From positions 186,001 to 250,000 of the forward strand of contig NW_020167535.1 of assembly GCF_001641265.1 (NCBI RefSeq): a stretch of DNA of 64,000 bases. Direction: 5' to 3'. Positions 51,540 to 64,000 of this stretch are shown here, one piece after another. The stretch is from Pseudogymnoascus destructans (Eukaryota > Ascomycota > Leotiomycetes > Thelebolales > Thelebolaceae). Every line of letters begins with the position of its first letter. The stretch's first letter is position 1. Below the pieces are notes generated by a model. The model worked only from the letters and a program-made list of their open reading frames with translations. It was not told the origin of the DNA and searched no databases. Made by a program: the position numbers and the translations under genes.

Positions 51540-52064
51540 TTGTGAGTTGTCCAGAGGTCGGGCGTGAGGAATTATATTAGATGGGGCAGATGGGGTGCCC
51601 GCGTTAGGGTGTGGGTGGGCATGGATCAAAGTGTGGGCACACAGCGGACAAGGGCGTCATGGGAAGCGATTTAAGATGATGAAAATAACGGAGCCGGGAG
51701 GTAAGTAAGTAAGGCAGACATCGGTGTTTTTTTCATTGGTCTATTTCATTATGGGCAGTTGCAACTGTATGGTGGGAAAGAGATGCGGTTTTCGCAGAAC
51801 TCCACGGATGCAACTCCCCCGGCGCCCTCTTTTTCCCCCGTTCTAGAAGAGCCTAGGCCCTCATATACGCGTGTGCTCTCTTTGATTTCGTGTCCCGTAT
51901 CTACCCCCCATCCTACACCGCCAACCCCGCCTTCCAAGATGACCCTCCTTCTCAACTACCCAACATAGATGAGGGTCTCTCGGGATGTCGTAAAGGAGTG
52001 TCGCGGACGACATGCCGACGCGGCGGGTACCTCTCAAGCTCACTCCTTGCAGACCTATGCACGC
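51540..52064. other. Intergenic, 3' side of UBP12
   Basis: About 520 bp with no supported gene; the part from about 51900 is probably UBP12 3' UTR. Confidence 0.4.
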
Positions 52065-55000
52065 TCAATTCACACCCTCCCCCTCGTGAACGTGTATCTC
52101 CGCGGCCTCGCCCTCACTCCCCGGCACCTCAGGCACAACCTCCTCATACCTCCTCCTCGCCTGCATATCTCCAAGCTCCCCATGTAGACTGAGCAAATCC
52201 ACCTGGTCCTCGTCGAGATCCGGCACAGGGCTCTGGTCAACATAATCCTCATCCACGTCCGCTGCGTCAAAATCCGCGAGTCGGCCCGCCATCGACCCCT
52301 CCGACGCAGAGCTATCGTGCTGCACATCATCGCTGCGCGCTCCCACTGACCCAAGCTCGACGGACGTCGCGCTCGCTGGGTAATTGTTGTGCGAGTACGG
52401 CTGGGCGAGGGCGGAGAAGTTCCAGTTTGGCTCCATGCCGCCTACGCGCGCGCCAGGGAAGTTCCCCTCGTATGTTGATTCAAGGTCGATAGCCTCGTCG
52501 CCTGACGCATCGCGCATCTCGATGCCGTCGTTCATGATAGCGTCCCTCTCAAGGAGCGGCGCGCCGTCATCCTCAAGCGCGTCCTTGTAGTCAGGTGGGC
52601 TATCAATGTCGGACGGTGGCACGATTCTAGTATTAGTCACGCTTCTCGTCGCTGCTACTGTGCCCGCTGTGGTTCCACTGACCGAACCATGCCCTGCCTG
52701 GCGAGTTGCTTCTACTCCGGTCAAAGCGCTCGGCGACCCACGAAGGGAGGAGTCCGCGCCGAGACGCTGGCCTTCCCCCGAGCCGCTGGACTCATCTTCG
52801 GAGGTGGCAGGGGGGTTGTCGAAGCGCGCTAAGATCTCCTGGAAGCGCGGGCCGCCGAGGGGCTGGTCTGAGCGACGGCGGTAGAAGAGGAGGTATGCTG
52901 CGCTTGAAATTACGTGCGAAGGGTCTTTCAGCTTGCTGACGGCGGAGTCTGACATGTGTGTTAGCAGGGGCGGGAGTTAGTTAGCCAGGGTTCTTACCAT
53001 TATAATCATACCACGCGCCGTCGACGAAAGACTTGGCATACGCGGTGTAATGTCCACCACCAAGACTACCGTAGTGGTTGTCAACGGCAAATAGGTCATA
53101 GATATCTTTCTTGCCATCTTCGCGCTCAAGAACTCTTGTACTCATGTCAAGGCCGTCGATGGGGAAGGTGACTTGGATATCCAGCTTGTCTCGACGCATA
53201 GCAGTGGAGCTGAAACGCTTCAGATGGAACACCATGATATCCGGCGTCCTCCACAATTCGAGTTTCTTGCTGGCACGTCTATGCTCCTTACACCTCGGAC
53301 AGTACCATGTATCCATCTCAGACAAGATTTCCTCTTTCCCGAACTCGTCTAAGCACTCATCCAGAAACAACCCCTTTGAGCGGCGGCGTAGACGAGACTT
53401 GCGCTTGGCCTCAAGGACTGGGTCTTCCAGCAGGCCGACGCTGGACCAGGTCTCCCGGCCACGCATCGTATCTTCTCGGTCACCTTCAAATAACGTGGCG
53501 AAAGGGTCTTGATACCAGTCGACAACAATGCCCTCCCCAAGTCGAACGAGAGGTCCTGGATTAGCGTCTTCCTCAACTTCCTCGCTAGACATGCGTGTCC
53601 TCTGCGGTGTACGCTTGTTACCCTTTTTTGAGTAAGTCCTGATGCCACGTCTGAAGGCTTTCATTTGACCTACTTTATACACGGCGTGTTGGGCGATTGG
53701 GCGAACAGGTAAAACCTAGGTTGATTAGCCTCTCTCCATTGGTCAAAGACGTGGGTGCGCTGGTTATAGGAGTCCAGGAAGGCAGCCTCCAAGCTAAAAT
53801 GTCACAAACATACCCTTGTATTCGGCGCTAAATCATCATCGTCACTTGATTCCTCGTTCATTCGTGTTGGTGCCAATTGTGGGATGTCGCCAATATCGTC
53901 TTCACTACTTTCGCCATCAGATCCTTGGGGTTTATTGGAAGCAAACCCGTTAGACGCGTCATCGTCAACTTCAACAGCGTCCTGGACAACAGGCATCCGA
54001 CTGGAGAGCCGTGGATATAGCTTCTCCTCGTCCACCACACCCCATCCTGTGGGAACAACCTCTTTTTTGCTCGTGAAATAACTTAACTCGAAAAGGTTAT
54101 TGTACTCGGAAGGGATGAACTGCTCGGGATCAATCCACTTCGGCCGCCTTGATTGGAATTTTCGCTTTCTCGGATTGGAATCCTTCTGCGACCCGCCATC
54201 TACTTCTGCCGGCGCATGTCCATCGTTTTGCCCTGTTACAGTGACGTCGACTACATCATCCTCGCCATCGATCGAAGTACCCACAACTTTACCATCTCCA
54301 GACGACGTATCCGAGGCAGTAGTTATAACGATGTCTTGTTCTGCGCTTTGGTCGTCATCAGTTTCATAACCGCTCATGTTATATGTGGTAAGATTGGCAA
54401 TTCGTTCAAGGATCTTCCGTTGAATGATGTCTTCACTGCGGGCCTAAAGACTGTTAGATGATTGCAAATTATGAAGTGGACTACGAACCTCTTCTGGAGT
54501 CAACGTGATAAAAAACGGGGCATAGGCATGGATAAGCGGCTTGCCAAATCGGGTTGGGTTGGGATTTTGCCGCCTCGAAATAACCGGCACGATCATTCGT
54601 TCCGCTCTAGGCGAATCCCAGCTCGGAATATCTCCCTCGTCCTCGTCTTGATACGGGTAGCTTATGTTAAGCATTGACCTAGACTTCTGTTTGGGCTTCC
54701 GGACAGGCGGCCAATTTGTTGGTACTGCCTCAAGCTCGAAAACCATGATGCGGTCGTTGGCCTGGATGTCCTCCGATACTGACTTTGTGTCCTCAAGAAT
54801 CCTGTATATTTGATTGTTGAATTCCTCTGCGATGAAAAGCCGTTCGACGGCAACGCCAACTCTGCTGCTGACGAATGTCTTCAGCCCTTTTATACTGCCC
54901 TGTTTGTCCATGTCCACTGCAACCCTGACTGGCTTATCGTTCAAAGGGAAAAAGAATACCTCATGACCCCAAGTACTCTCAATGGGCAACTGCATAGTAA

Positions 55001-57384
55001 CAGTGCTGAACGGGTCAAACGTTATGCTTACTTTGGCGCAGTCCGGACAAACGAGTGTGGATTTGTACATCCCTGTGAAAAGGTCTCCGATAACAGAGTC
55101 GTCACGCCTCTTCGTGATATCCCAAACTTCTTTAGCCATTTTCTTCAGCGCAGCTGGATTGTCGACCATTTCGTCTGTTGAATCTGGCTTCTCTATGTAC
55201 GGCTTCTTCTTGACACGATTCAAGTCTTCCTGTAAAGCATCCAGAAGAATGCCCAGGAACTCCTGAGAATCCTGCTGGCCATATCCTGAGAACGAGCCAA
55301 AGTACCTCCCGAACGTGTTTTTGAATTGCCGGGGGGTAATTGACGAAGGCGGAGGCTCTTTGTAGAGCTCTCTTAAAAGTGCGTTGTATACAAGTGCCAC
55401 ATTGCCGCCTTTGCCAAGCGGGTTCTCAGTATTGAGCTCCTTTTCGGCTTCATCTGCCAAAAAATATTTGGTCAATTCCTCGACACTACGGATGCACTGG
55501 AGGGCGGAGTTCATGTAGCAAGTATTTCCGAGGTTGGCCAGCCCAACTGTGCCCACTGTCTTGCCAGAAGGTTTCTGCACGCGCCCACGCGTCATAGGCA
55601 CCGAGGGAGCAGGGCTGCTTCGTCCACTGTCAGGTCTTGGTACTGCCGAAGCCCGATTCATATTTGCTGAACCGGTGGCAATGCCTTTAGTTCCCTGCTT
55701 GGCAACCTTTTGGGCATAAGTGGCTAAATACGTATTACTCTCGATAAGCTCATCCAGAACAAGGGCTTGGTCTTTGCCCAACCCAGTCATGGCAATTGTC
55801 GAACGGCCGTTATATTTCGGATCATTTGTGAAGTCTTTGGTGTCCACTATCTCCCGCTGCGCACCTCGTGTCAGGCCATTAAACGTCGCGGCCTCCACAA
55901 GTAGTTTTGTCCAATCTTCTGCAGATTTGGCCTCTGGAGCTGGTGTGCTGGCTCTTGATAGAGGGGGTGATGCACCGCCGGCAGGTGCAGCCGCCGCTGT
56001 CTTTTCGTCAGAGAAGATGGGTACGGTCCAAACTCGCACCGTCTGCTGAGTTTCGATGTTGGCCGATTTCTTGATGCTCTTAAGGAAGTCCTGGAATCTG
56101 TCGTTGCGGCTCATAATAAAAATGGGCGCAGGTGGATTCTTCGCCTTCAAAATCTGTGAAATAGGCAACGGGCTGCTAACTGCCCAAAGCCTGTGGATCT
56201 TAAACACGACAGGGTGAAGTTCAAATTGCACGTTCGGTACTTGAGGATCCATGCTAGTATCGACGGCTTGCCTTATGATAGGCACCTGGCCAGCCTTCAG
56301 GCCATGCCACTGCACCACCAAATTCCATGCCTCTTCGGGGAAGTAGGCGACCGAGCCGCCTACAACTTCGTGCTTTAACCTGGCGAATGGCTGCTGGTTC
56401 TGATCCGTTATAATCTCGTAGACAATATCTGCGTTGTCGACAGGGCCGACTGGCTCCGCATTTGACAGTTTGGCGCCGGATGCGTGAGCTTGGACGTTGT
56501 CCAACCAAGTGTTTGATATAATATAAGTTTTTGTGTCGGGGGTGAGAGGTTGGCTTTCAAAAGCCTCGTGTAATTCTTTGATCCGTCTTATTTGCTCATC
56601 GATAGGAGGAACATCTATGATGTAGTTAGTAATCGTGCTATTCGAACCAGATGCGAACAAGCCCACCTTCAGACATCTCACCATCAGCCTCGGGCAGAGA
56701 TGTATCTGTATCTTGGCTTGCAGGCTCCTGAAGTTGTGATATTTCAGTTTCTCCATTGCCATTCGCGTCGGGGCCTTGATTCGAGTTATCTGGAAGCTCT
56801 TTCGACGTTTCAAAACCCTCCATGTCGACATCCTCCTTATCTTTCGCGGGGTTCTCTTGCTCCAGCTCTGAAGCCGGTCTCTTCAGCGGCGACGACGACC
56901 GGAGTGGAATATCTGCAGCGCCTCCCATCATAGCCCTTTGTATAAACGACTTATTCGGCGACTGGCTTCGATTTCCTTGACTTCCAGAGTTTGGGGGTCC
57001 ACCTCCAGCTCCGGTTTCCCCGCCTCGTTCACCCTCGATTGACAACCCAGAGTACGCAGCGCTCGGGGAGCTTGCTGCGGAAGGGATATTATCCTGAGCT
57101 GAGAACGAGGCTTCGTTATGAATGTGGGGTGGTATGTGGCGAGGGAGGCTCCGTTGGCTGTCGCTCTGAGTGGATATGTCGGGTCGTGGTGGGGTTTGTG
57201 AGCGCCGAGAAACTTCCTGGTCCTCGATCGATGCAAAAGGAATATCCGATGTGTGATTAGAATACACGAGCTCGTCCTTATCGATCTTTCGTTTCTTTGT
57301 GGAAGACGTTTTGAAGGTGAGCTGCGTTGGCAGCTCTTCGTTTGTAGCTCTTCGTTTGTAGCTCTTCGTTTGTAGTGGGTGCAA
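52065..57384 (-). CDS. UBP12: Ubiquitin-specific protease, UBP12/USP15 type (start codon unresolved)
   Basis: Five exons: 56667-57384, 54489-56614, 53814-54443, 52998-53715, 52065-52948. Introns are 52, 45, 98 and 49 bp and frames join throughout, giving about 1690 codons. A DUSP domain (about residues 250-370, RIKELHEAF...TYIISNTWLDNV) is followed by the catalytic Cys box GLANLGNTCYMNSALQC (near residue 600) and QQDSQEFL. A long acidic insertion with CPRC zinc ligands (WYCPRCKEHRRAS) precedes the His box GGGHYTAYAKSF (near 1380), and the C-terminus is acidic. It removes ubiquitin from proteins; in yeast Ubp12 acts in nucleus and cytoplasm. No in-frame ATG exists before an upstream stop (57436); the listed start is a TTG. 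The true start probably lies in an unseen upstream exon. Three 14-bp units (57333-57374) encode KRRATNEE-like residues in shifting frames. Confidence 0.9.
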
Positions 57385-57436
57385 AGTGGCGGTTTTAACG
57401 AGAATCCGTCCTTTCAGAGGATAAGAAAGTGAGGTT

Positions 57437-57860
57437 TAAGCTTGTCGCAAGACATTCGTGTGAGTATGCTGTTTGTCAGATCCGGCAGTGCGCATTTCCA
57501 TAAGAATTATCGAATTTGTCGTCGTCTTGCGTTAATTCAGTGCCTGACTTTGTGGTGGCGGGAGTTGCCGCTTACGATTTAGTAAAATGTAGGGCGTCAC
57601 CAAGTTTGATTTATCATGAATGAAGTAAGAGCACGAAAGGCCGAGCTAAAACGAATCCCAACACCATGCATTTCAACAAAATGAGCACCAAATATTTTCA
57701 ACACAACCAATAATTGATTCATTTTATTGTGGTTCGTGTGAGTAACATTGGGTAATCCTAATATTAATTCATAAAGGCATAAGCTGATCGAAAATTCATA
57801 TTCCTCTAGGACACTCGCTCTCAAGGCTTCTCTCTCAAGGCTGAGAACCCTGAAAGCGAC
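57437..57860. promoter_or_regulatory. Upstream of UBP12 / downstream of the next gene
   Basis: Should contain the missing 5' exon and promoter of UBP12 and the 3' UTR of the gene at 57861. No clear splice donor preceded by ATG was found. Confidence 0.35.
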
Positions 57861-59155
57861 TTAAGGCTCTGTTGACGAAAGATGGAGGAAGTCCAAAGCT
57901 CTTCCACGGTCAAAGACCACATCATTCCCAGATTGGTCTATAAGCATGTCATCACTTTCCCCTTCGTCCCATTCTCTTCGGATTTTGTCCTGCTCCTCCT
58001 GGTATCGAGCAACCATGTCAACTTCAACTTTCTAGGTGCTGTTTAGTAGTGACCCTCATCGTTCGCCACCATAGTGAAGACTTACATGCATCAGAACCAG
58101 GTCTCCTTCTCCTTTTCTTAGGCTCTGTAAAACCCTTTGATACTCGACCTTATCACTCAAATCGAGCCAGCCCCCCAGAGCCTCTGGTGGCCGAGCCAGC
58201 CTGTACATCCAGGGGCCACCATCGAGAGTGCAACCAAGAACTTCGTCACTTGTAGGAGTCGGGTTTTGTGAAATTATGGTCTCTTCTCTGAGCGTGGCAA
58301 GTAAATTGTAGAACGGCATATCGTAGGACAGGAACAGATCCGTCGTCAGAATGTTATCACAGCTCGCTCCAGCAATGCTTTGAAGGGCAAGATGAAATTC
58401 TTCGTTTTCTATTCTTGGCTTTTGCTTGAGCTGTGAAAGGAGCATATAATTTGCAACAACACATGCCTGTACTCGTCAGTCAATGGGGCATCGTTGGATA
58501 ACAAAGGACTTACCTTAATTGCGAGGGACTTCGGGTTCCATGTTTCAGGGACTTCAACCCTTAGCTCGCGAATCTGATTATCAAGGAGAGCTTCGGCTTT
58601 TTCCAAAACAGATTTGGACACTCCATGTCGTTGTTCGAGCATGTCTTTAATAACACATCTTATCATCGAACGCTGTCTTACTCCTTCCTCCACTGCTGTG
58701 TCGACTGCCTCTAGCAAACCTTTGCTCTCAAAGTCAATGTAGGTTTGTTCCTCCAAATCAATGATGAATGCGTCAGTGCTTAGAACAGCCTCAAAGTCGA
58801 TATTGTCAGTAGGGGCCGATCTTAGCATATAAAGCTCTGAATCGATGAGGCACCGAACGAGAGTTTCGGGTGACAAGATGAACCATTCTTGACCATGTGA
58901 AGTTTGAAATCCCAGCTTCTGGTACTCTTCCTTCGCGTTTTGCCTCTGTGTGGCACCTCCGTTAGCCTCCTCATGGTGGGGTGTCAGTCGATGGTGGACC
59001 GGAAGGCTTTGCATCGTATTAGAGTGTGAAATAGGTGGTTCATATCTTTGATTCTTCATGTTTAGTTAGCAGTAGACCTTAAATATGCGACGGATATCAA
59101 GATTTCGTTACCTCCCAAACCGTGACCGTTCCTTTCCTGACGAAGCTTCATCCAT
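57861..59155 (-). CDS. Conserved-looking protein of unknown function, 375 residues
   Basis: Four exons: 59112-59155, 58514-59045, 58086-58466, 57861-58031; introns of 66, 47 and 54 bp, each with GT(A/AAGT)...AG and CTAAC-like branch sites. ATG 59155 sits in a good context (CCACCATGG). I do not recognise a family. The protein is acidic, probably helical, without signal peptide or membrane segment. A tract of charged residues near the C-terminus (VARYQEEQDKIRREWDEGE) looks like a coiled coil. It lies between UBP12 and TIM23 on the same strand with ordinary spacing. The four-exon structure and clean frames argue for a real, expressed gene; the first tiny exon is the least certain part. Confidence 0.75.
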
Positions 59156-59547
59156 GGTGGCAAACCTTAAATTCAGTGAGTAAGAGTAAGTGGGAGCAGA
59201 AGATTCTAGGAAGTAGAGGTTCTGAAACTGCAGATAACAACCATTATTGAGAAGCGCGGTTTGAATATTATTTTATTTTTCCAATCGTACAATTCAGGTG
59301 ACGCTGCACCACCCACCCCATAGCGCCAACTATTTCTATATTTACATCCGTCTTATGCCGGCAGAGCGGTGATCATCCAGCATTCATACATCCCCGCCCA
59401 TTTATGAGTAATCTAAAGTGTTCAAACAAGTGAGAAACAGCGTCGTGCTGGTACAAGTAGTGGCATCTCTTTGAGAGAGAGGATAGGCGAGTGTTCGTTT
59501 GCGGGGATATGTTCGATGATTGCAAAAAGATCCATTGTTCATTCGTA
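59156..59547. promoter_or_regulatory. Intergenic between tim23 and the unknown gene
   Basis: About 390 bp: promoter of the gene at 59155 and 3' UTR of tim23. No other gene. Confidence 0.4.
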
Positions 59548-60266
59548 TTAAAAAAGTGCCTTTCGTGCGACCTGTATTCGATGTTAGTAGCGCTCAACAA
59601 TCAGTGGGTGTATACACTTACAGCCCATCCGCCCGCCACAGAAGCAACAACACCCCCAGAAATCAACATCGGCCTCAGTCCCCTAGTCGACTTAAAGATC
59701 ATACCGCTCAATGCGCCCGCAGCAATGCTGTTGGCCGCATCGTGCTTCCCCCTTTGGTGGCCAATGAAGGAGTTGATTCCGTTATATACCAGCGCGATAA
59801 CACCGGCGGAGTTTCCCAAGAACGGGCCTCTCCGTGTAACGGCGTTCAGCACTGAGTTGAGTCTGAGTTTTGGTGGCTGGCCAGATGACCTTCGTAGGCC
59901 TTCTTGCATGCCCCATGCACCACCAAGCGTTAATGCCGAAAGATATGTGACTCCTGTCCCATAGCAGAGATCGTCGGACCAGCCTCGGGAAGGCAAGGCT
60001 GACTGTGAGCCGGGGAGGTCGGAGAGCTGAGAGTCCTCGAGAGATATGTAGTCTAGCGTTTGCTGGTTCAGTCCAGCGAGAGGATGAAGTTGAGATGGAT
60101 CTGGGAAGGCGGCTCCGCCGAGGAAAGAACTGACATCCGCCCCTTCGGATGGGTTGAAAGGAGCCGGCTGGAACGAGGTTGAGGGCTCGGGTGTGGTGGC
60201 TGTAGTTTCACCCGAAGATGACTTCGACGAGGACTTCCGCCCGGTCAGCGAATCCCAGATCGACAT
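59548..60266 (-). CDS. tim23: Mitochondrial inner-membrane translocase TIM23
   Basis: Exons 59622-60266 and 59548-59571, with a 50-bp intron (59572-59621, GTAAGT...TACAG, branch CTACTAAC), 222 residues. The last exon supplies only VARKALF and stop; reading through the donor would instead give SVYTH. The first about 110 residues are a hydrophilic intermembrane-space domain (SSFLGGAAFPDPSQLHPLAG; LDYISLED). The rest holds four hydrophobic segments of the Tim17/22/23 family (VTYLSALTLGGAWGMQEGL; SAGVIALVYNGINSFIG; AANSIAAGALSGMIF; LISGGVVASVAGGWAV). TIM23 forms the presequence import channel with Tim17. Start ATG 60266 (MSIWDSLTGRK) fits fungal Tim23. An upstream non-family extension of the frame is disregarded. 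Confidence 0.95.
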
Positions 60267-60647
60267 GGCGGAGGTGATGAGGGGATGATGTGAGGATGAA
60301 TATGGCTGGTTGAAATTTTTGGATTCGATGCAGGTTAACGGAGAAATCTGGGTACCCAATGTCGACAACATGGTGGTCTGTGCATATGTCTTGGCATGAT
60401 TTTCTCTTAGCACGACAACCCCAGACATCAGCACAAGTTGGTATAATGTTATACTTCTTTCAATTTATTAAATTCCTCTGAACGGGCTTTTGCATTATAG
60501 CTGTGAAGTCATATCCTCAACGGCTGCCGCTTTTTCGTATGCTAAAAAGGAGCTGAAGCATAAATGGATATTTAATTTTCCAACGAGCCATATAAAACCA
60601 CATGAAAATCCCACAGAAGGACTGAAAAAGCGCCAAAGACTTCTGAA
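60267..60647. promoter_or_regulatory. Divergent promoter of tim23 and TRM732
   Basis: 381 bp between two oppositely facing ATGs. It must hold both promoters; no TATA box stands out. Confidence 0.55.
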
Positions 60648-63600
60648 ATGGGCTCAGACAAGGCGGTTGACACCCGCTCTATACAAGAACTGTTAAAGAC
60701 TCTTGCAGGCCAGGAAGACAGGTTATATTCCCGTCATTTTATGCATACCCCTTATTAACCCGTGACCAGTGTTGCCAGAGATCATCTCCATATACTGATC
60801 CAAGATGCTTCTCAGCCACGGCATATGTCTGGGAATTCTTGTACGAGGCTATGCTATTTTCTAGAGCAATGCAGGAAGTCAGAATCACCAAAACTTCGAG
60901 GCCTTGCATACTCCCATGAGACGTGCCGGCAGTTGTTTGACTTCTACGTTGAGTGGAATGAGAAGAACCAGCACAGATCCATGAGACAGGTCCTAGAGCT
61001 TTTAAGTTCTTTGATATCTCTCAATCCCGACAAGGAAGTTTCCAATGGCTTCAAAAAGGAGTCATTGGAGCGTCTTTTGTCTATTATTTCCTACGAATCT
61101 GCTCAGCCTCTTGTCAAGCCAGCTTTCAAAGTGTTGGAATGCTTTGTGATCAAAGGCACGTACACCAGCTCTGACTTATTCGAAGCCTATGGCCACATTT
61201 CTGGTGACATAGAGCCTACCCGAGAATCGCAATGGGACAAATTAGTTTCTGAAGTCTTCGAGTGGATGTCCGCGCCTGAAACCTGTTCTGCGGCAGCCAA
61301 ATTTCTCGTGAGTCTCTTTGGGGAACTGAAAACATCGCCTATCGAAGGTTCTGAGGCCGCAGAAAATTATTCGATATACTGGCAGAGATGGATACAGCAA
61401 GGTCTTGGTAATCATCCAGAATCTCTTGAAAATGTGAAGAACTATCTATTTGCACCTCTGTTCAAATTGGACAAACCGGGATCGTTGCAATTTCTCAGAA
61501 ACATCTCTGCAAACAATGCCATTGATACAGTTGGAAATCGTGAGGTAGATAGTGGGGCAACTCTTTTCTTGTCTGCATTAGAGGTTGGCAAGAAGTACGG
61601 CCTTGTGGATGATCCAGGTATGTCAATCTCGTGGTATCACTTTCTTGTTATAATTTCTCACTCTCCAAAGACCTCATACCACCACAAAAAGCATCGGCAA
61701 AGAAGCGAGACTTTGTGGAGCTTCCTATCCAGGCCATTGGAGGTCTCTTGATACATACAGATACTACAGTCAGATCGTTAGCTTTCTCTGTACTTGTGTC
61801 GTCACTTTCATCGACGAGACCGTTTCCAAAAGAAAGTCTTGATATTATTCGTCAGTATTTGTATGTTCTCCATGCAGATACTGACGCCAAGTTTCGTAAC
61901 GATCTGTTTGCCAGCACTAAGCATATGCTTGAGCGCCTAAGGGGGGCTTTGGCTTTGTTGACCCGCGAGGCTAGCCTGAGTGTGACACGAAAACAGGTTG
62001 CGACAGATCCAAATTCACCTAAAGAGCTGCAAACTGTTCACAGCATAGAACAAATCGACAAAGAAGGAAGCGACATACAAACTCACATCCAAGAACACGA
62101 ACACTTCCTATCCTGGTACTTAAGCTTCCTCGCACAAGAATTAGTGCCAACAGCATCTTACCCAAGACACATCACCTCTTTAAAATCCCTCGAGATTCTA
62201 TTGAAAACAGGAGTGCAGCTTTCTCCAGGTATACCGACGATCAACACTTCACGTGGCTCAGATATATTTTGGCCGAAACAAGTTAACGCTTTCTCTCCCA
62301 GCATCTGTCGATTGTTGTTAGATCTGGTGGTAGACCCTTTTGAAGAAGTCCGAAATTGCTCAGTTAGTGTGCTAAACTCCGCACCAAGAGACTGCTTTGG
62401 CCCTCTCTCTGACACCCCATATGGTCCTGTCCCCCAGCTTCTGCAAGACCTTCTTTCAGAAGCCAAGATGGCTTCATCTCAAACTGGCCGAGCAGATGCA
62501 GCTGATGGACTTGCACATATGAACGTCCTCCATTTCAAAATCCTCGAACACGATCAGCACCGATTGAACTTCTTCCATACGCTACTAAGTATACTTGAAG
62601 ATGATATCGAAATTGCTAAATCCGATTTGGACTTGGCAGTAGATCGAGTTCCACTCCATGGCCAATTGACAACCTTAGCGTATGTTGACTCATATCCTTT
62701 GCATGCTTTCGGGGTGTCCTCTCGTGATGCACTGAAGCAAAATCCCCTTTTAGGATGATTTTGATATACTGATATTCAATAGTCAATTGTGGGATTTGAT
62801 GAAAGTATCACCTTATGAGGGCCTTGTGGCAGTTGACTCTGAACCCTCTCAAGTAGGAACAATTGTGGCATTTCAGGATAGGCTGGCCAAATGTTGCCTT
62901 GAGATCTGGGAGATTGTGAGGGGTACTTTGTGCCACGACTCCCCAGAAGGCCATGACCCAAGTGGGCCCATTGGATCTGAAGAAGCTGATGTGAAAGGCA
63001 TATTGAGCTTCAGCTTCCGTGCATGCCACGAATCAAGGTAAGTTAGAGAGGCGATGCTTATGCGATGTTAAATATCTAATCCGGATCTTTTAGTGAACTT
63101 ATTCAGGCCATTCTGCGCAAGGTCAACATCATCAAATCATCCGATAAGAAGCCGTTTCTCACCTTCAAGGTGCTGCAACACCTCGGAAATTTGACCTTCG
63201 TACAGTTAGCCAGCCTAAGACACAGGGGTGCATTTTCGACCGTGACTACAACCTTTTCATTATGCTGCAAAGTTACTCAGAGCAAATCATTTGCTGAGAC
63301 TGGAGGCCCTGACCTACTCCGCCTTTGGCATGATGTAAGTTTGCAACAAAACTATGTAACAGCACATACTAATCCATTATAGCGAGCATTCCAGTGTATC
63401 AATGAACAGCATTCGACAACAAGGCGCTCAGCTGGTCTACCGGGGCTCATCACTGGAATATTGTCTGCTGGTTCTACTCTTGTTACTCTTGATTCTGTGA
63501 TGGTAAGGCTCCAGGAAATAGCCCGAACGCCAGTCATCAGTAGTGCGAAGGATGAGGAGCAGCTGCCCCAGGTCCATGCCATGAATTCCATCAAGGATGT

Positions 63601-64000
63601 CTTCAAGAGTGCAACTTTGGGTAAACAGGCCGATATGTATGTTACGGACTGCTTTATCATTGCCACAGACAGCCTGAAGTCGGACATGTAAGTCCCCCAT
63701 GCCTATATCAACTTGTAATCCACTAATAAACTTCATAGCTGGGCTATTTCAAACTGTGGTCTGATTCTCGTAAAATCTCTACTGGATTGCATGCTCGGTA
63801 CAAGTGACAACAAAGCTGCAACTGAGGCCGGATGGGACGGCCGATCCATCAGGATCTCCTACGACCGATACAAGGGTTTGCCAGAGGTTCTCTTAGGACT
63901 CTTGAAAATAGACTCTAGCATCCCAGCACAGACAAACCTCGTTTTCCCGGCGCTTGAGTTTGCAAGGCGCGTGGGACCCCCCGAGAAAAATCGGGCTCAA
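60648..64000 (+). CDS. TRM732: THADA/TRM732 family protein (DUF2428), right end beyond window
   Basis: At least seven exons: 60648-60721, 60770-61617, 61671-62680, 62783-63037, 63094-63334, 63383-63687, 63739 to the edge. Introns are 48, 53, 102, 56, 48 and 51 bp, all GT-AG and phase-consistent, so about 1000 codons are visible. ATG 60648 is the first after an in-frame TGA. The protein is a long alpha-helical, HEAT-like repeat. The conserved DUF2428 core is recognisable (QLWDLMKVSPYEG; CLEIWEIVRGTLCHDSPEGH; HLGNLTFVQLASLRHRGAFS; ISNCGLILVKSLLDCML; RYKGLPEVLLGLL). In yeast Trm732 partners Trm7 for 2'-O-methylation of position 32 in tRNA anticodon loops; the human homologue is THADA. No defect is seen; the C-terminal part is off the window. 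Confidence 0.9.

Noticed and set aside
53802..53813. 20-nt intron (GTATGT...TTTTAG) after UBP12 exon 3
   Set aside because: Too short for the spliceosome; the 98-bp intron ending at 53716 with a CTAATC branch site fits and keeps the frame.
60267..60434. N-terminal extension of tim23 by 56 residues
   Set aside because: Frame happens to be open upstream, but the family begins near MSIWDSLTGRK and the extension has no relevant features.

Overview
The window is nuclear DNA of a filamentous ascomycete (Pezizomycotina type). The signs are short spliceosomal introns of 44-102 bp with CTAAC-like branch sites, fungal-type genes (nudE, UBP12, tim23, TRM732/THADA), intron-containing nuclear tRNA genes, and many LTR retrotransposons and Fot1/pogo-like DNA transposons. 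Several copies are inactivated by C-to-T type stop codons, as repeat-induced point mutation or cytosine deamination would cause. The species cannot be named from the sequence.

Layout. (1) 1-8475: nested retrotransposons. These are a Ty3/gypsy gag open at the left edge (minus), its LTR, a clean solo LTR, a decayed gypsy pol relic (plus) whose 3' LTR was split by another LTR family, and a pogo/Fot1 transposase relic that this gypsy element had entered. (2) 8692-10553: a complete Fot1-like element with TA target duplication. (3) 11484-13419: nudE (dynein regulator). (4) 14106-19139: two further pogo-type elements end to end, the first broken by a solo LTR. (5) 19142-25003: low gene content, with two nested solo LTRs, a gypsy solo LTR and a tiny MULE relic. 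(6) 25004-27111: a TBC-domain gene with degenerate catalytic motifs. (7) 27976-38840: a second TE cluster, with a hAT-like 5' end cut by a dead Ty1/copia element, then two inverted copies of a 936-bp LTR flanking a 1.57-kb segment that appears to have been inverted. (8) 39663-40755: a TALE homeobox gene followed by a roughly 6-kb gene-free upstream region full of minisatellites. (9) 46712-50279: a solo LTR and a dead tyrosine-recombinase-like gene. (10) 50777-51539: tRNA-Ser(UGA) and tRNA-Tyr(GUA), both with introns. (11) 52065-64000: a compact housekeeping block of UBP12-type deubiquitinase, a conserved unknown protein, TIM23 and, divergently, TRM732/THADA, which runs off the right edge.

About 30 kb is TE-derived, confined to blocks between normal genes. 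The host genes show no sign of acting in one pathway; nudE, the TBC gene, the homeobox gene and the right-hand block look like ordinary ancestral genes separated by TE insertions. The most informative findings are the inversion whose breakpoints lie in two inverted LTRs and which splits a 5-bp target duplication, the fungal tyrosine-recombinase pseudogene, the C-terminal zinc knuckle on pogo-type transposases, and LTRs carrying variable-number 16-bp repeats.
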